64,000 bases of DNA from Lewinellaceae bacterium (GTDB lineage: Bacteria; Bacteroidota; Bacteroidia; Chitinophagales; Saprospiraceae): NCBI GenBank assembly GCA_020636105.1, contig JACJYL010000001.1, positions 930,001 through 994,000 on the forward strand, given 5' to 3'. Positions 62,417-64,000 of this stretch are shown one piece after another. The position numbers and the translations under genes were made by a program. The notes under the pieces are model-generated. The model was given only the letters and a program-made list of their open reading frames with translations, ran no database searches and was not told the DNA's origin. Position 1 is the first letter of the stretch, and each line of letters opens with the position of its first letter.

Positions 62417-63823
62417 TCAATTCCCCTTATATCCAAGAGCTTTCTTTTCCTTAATGTAGTTCGCCACAGCTTTAGGTACGAGTTGTTCCCAACCTTCTTC
62501 TCCTTTTCGCAATTTTTTCAGCGCTGTTTTGGTAAAAATGTGTAAAATCTCTTTTCTAAATTTTCTAATATCGACAATCCTTCCGTTATGCAAAAGATGC
62601 TGGTAAAGAAACTTCATATCCGGAGGCGTTTCAATATTTTGGGAGGTCAGCAGTTTATCTTCGGAAGTGGGCTGCGCAGGATACACATAAAGCACTACCT
62701 TATTCCGGAATAACTTTCCAAATCCCAGCAAAAGGCTGGTTTCAAAATATTTTTCATATTTTTCGAGGATCAGTTTTTGAACTTTTTTTGCCCCCATTGC
62801 GATGCCCAGTTTTTTAAATTTAAACTCACTGAGGTAATCAACAAGCCGCTCGTGCTCCCGGCAATTGGAAACGATCACTGAATGTCCTAGCAGGCTTAAC
62901 ATATCTGCTCTTTCTATGAAGTCTTTTTCATCATTTTTTGCTTCCTCTCCTTTTTGAGCAGGCATCATTTCCGTAAAAATAAATGCATCCTCTCCACTCT
63001 TCGCCTCGCATTCTTCGCAAAACTGTTCAAAACCATTTTGGATCAGGTTTTCGGTAACCACGGTAATAGGCCGAAAATTGCTCCTGACCACCATGATATT
63101 TTTTTTGTACAAAAAATTGGAAGCATGCATTGTTTCTCCCATGGCATTAAACATCGTAATGGGTGCCAGGTCATGTTTTACAAGCCAATAGGCCAGCAAG
63201 CGGTTGTCGAGGTCGAAATCAGGGCCACTCAACCGGACCATATCAATATGAACCCGGCCGCGAATCTCATCTACCAGGGAGCATATCATTTTTTCCGGAT
63301 CATGGGTATAGGCATAAATCCCATAAAGCAGGTTAACGCCCAATATACCGACAGCAGATTGTTGCTGTGAAGTTGTATTGTCCAGCATCCTGACGTGCAG
63401 GATAATATCATTGGAAGGCCCATCCGGTTTGAGTTGAAAACGGATCCCCAACCAACCATTCCCCTGGATGGTCCTGCTAAAATTCAGGGTAGCCACCGTA
63501 TCTGCAAAAACAAAAAAAGTGCTTTGGGGACGGATTTTACTGAGCCTCTTGGTAAGTAATCCATACTCATGATCCAGCATCTTTTCCACACGGGATTCAC
63601 AGACATAGCGGCCAGAAGTCTCTACACCGTATATTTCATCAGAATAAGTTTTATCATAGGCTGACATGGTTTTGGCAATAGTTCCCGCAGCAGCTCCCAC
63701 TTTAAAAAAAATACGGGCCACCTCCTGCCCCGCACCAATCTCGGCAAAAGTTCCGTAGATCTGCTCGTTAAGGTTGATTTCGAGTGCCTTTTGATCGGTA
63801 TCCAGCATATTGCTTATCGCCAT
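62417..63823 (-). CDS. Conserved cytoplasmic protein of unknown function
   Basis: 468 residues. It begins MAISNMLDTDQKALEINLNEQIYGTF (a second Met at residue 6 is a possible start), continues IGAGQEVARIFFKVGAAAGTIAKTMSAYDKTYSDEIYG, and later carries GWLGIRFQLKPDGPSNDIILHVRMLD and VNLLYGIYAYTHDPEKMICSL. It has no signal peptide and no membrane segment, so automatic labels such as TonB-dependent receptor would be wrong. The strong conservation pattern (long Gly-rich invariant-looking stretches) suggests an enzyme or nucleotide-binding role, but I cannot name one. Confidence 0.8.
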   Translation of the reverse strand: MAISNMLDTDQKALEINLNEQIYGTFAEIGAGQEVARIFFKVGAAAGTIAKTMSAYDKTYSDEIYGVETSGRYVCESRVEKMLDHEYGLLTKRLSKIRPQSTFFVFADTVATLNFSRTIQGNGWLGIRFQLKPDGPSNDIILHVRMLDNTTSQQQSAVGILGVNLLYGIYAYTHDPEKMICSLVDEIRGRVHIDMVRLSGPDFDLDNRLLAYWLVKHDLAPITMFNAMGETMHASNFLYKKNIMVVRSNFRPITVVTENLIQNGFEQFCEECEAKSGEDAFIFTEMMPAQKGEEAKNDEKDFIERADMLSLLGHSVIVSNCREHERLVDYLSEFKFKKLGIAMGAKKVQKLILEKYEKYFETSLLLGFGKLFRNKVVLYVYPAQPTSEDKLLTSQNIETPPDMKFLYQHLLHNGRIVDIRKFRKEILHIFTKTALKKLRKGEEGWEQLVPKAVANYIKEKKALGYKGN

Positions 63824-63949
63824 TCGAAGTGTAATTTAATTTTTTTTGCGAAGATATAAAGATAACTGCAGGAAGGCAATATACGGGAAACTACTTTTAA
63901 AAGCGGTCCGGTAAAACATCAAATATTCTGACTTTTTTCAAACATTTCG

Positions 63950-63957
63950 TACCTTTC
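63950..63957 (+). promoter_or_regulatory. Near-consensus -7 element at the right edge
   Basis: TACCTTTC differs from TAnnTTTG in the last base and ends four bases before the ATG at 63962, the same arrangement as at rarA and mqnE. Confidence 0.3.
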
Positions 63958-63961
63958 CATT

Positions 63962-64000
63962 ATGACCAGATATCTTCAACAAAAGACTCTTTTTGCGCCC
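63962..64000 (+). CDS. Start of a gene running off the window (13 codons visible)
   Basis: ATG at 63962 opens MTRYLQQKTLFAP and continues past the edge. A near-consensus promoter box lies four bases upstream. Too short to identify. Confidence 0.4.
   Translation, partial: MTRYLQQKTLFAP

Noticed and set aside
1..64000. tRNA or rRNA genes
   Set aside because: No cloverleaf with a T-loop GTTCGA-type motif or rRNA-like stretch was noticed on either strand by eye; a tRNAscan run would settle it.

Overview
The window looks like chromosome from a gliding, probably marine or activated-sludge-type Bacteroidota, most likely class Saprospiria. Three proteins end in the CHU_C gliding-motility-associated domain (Y/F-I-P-N-x-F-S-P-N-x-D-G). 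One ends in a type A T9SS sorting domain. There is an S46 dipeptidyl peptidase, a futalosine-pathway menaquinone gene pair, and several promoters of the Bacteroidota type (TAnnTTTG, in one case with TTTG 20 bases upstream). The species assignment is inference. I saw no rRNA, tRNA or CRISPR array.

Layout. 1-4.6 kb: the 3' end of one CHU_C protein and a complete second one, both secreted adhesin-like proteins. 4.6-7.8 kb (minus): a SulP anion transporter and a CstB-like persulfide dioxygenase/rhodanese, separated by a strong terminator. 8.4-12.7 kb (plus): DPP11-like S46 peptidase, FkbM methyltransferase and an M43-like protein that has lost its catalytic Glu, plus a small minus-strand membrane protein. 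12.7-16.4 kb (minus): dcd plus an AddA/UvrD-type helicase with a decayed nuclease domain. 16.6-21.4 kb: a secreted unknown, a lipoprotein pyrophosphatase with cca, dusB, and a small lipoprotein. 21.5-26.1 kb: truncated haemoglobin, rarA, an outer-membrane barrel, an intergenic element bounded by inverted repeats, and a membrane-anchored papain-like protease. 26.3-34.6 kb (minus): a 2758-residue surface protein with 27 Ig-like repeats. 35-37 kb: TPR sensor histidine kinase. 37.5-42.7 kb (plus): mqnE-mqnA, msrA, gap and pgk. 42.7-45.4 kb (minus): heterodisulfide-reductase-like respiratory pair plus a rhodanese. 45.6-53.7 kb: PyrR-like phosphoribosyltransferase, patatin, acyl-CoA dehydrogenase, Asp-box beta-propeller protein, and a four-PDZ T9SS cargo protein. 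53.8-58.3 kb: DUF4403 lipoprotein, a TIR-like/SDR fusion, and a TM2-TPR-SHOCT protein. 58.5-59.8 kb: an intact IS256-family element inserted in the last codons of a dynamin-like GTPase gene. 59.8-63.8 kb (minus): dynamin, WbqC and a conserved protein of unknown function. A new gene begins at the right edge.

Most of the window is ordinary core metabolism and envelope biology. The most unusual items are: the TIR-like/SDR fusion (55352-57181); the IS256 insertion, which swaps the last residues of the dynamin GTPase and supplies a new stop; the M43-like protein with Leu in place of the catalytic Glu; the nuclease-dead AddA-like helicase; the giant repeat protein, whose base composition shifts near the repeat boundary; and an orphan terminator in the gap between the sulfide-oxidation gene and the S46 peptidase.
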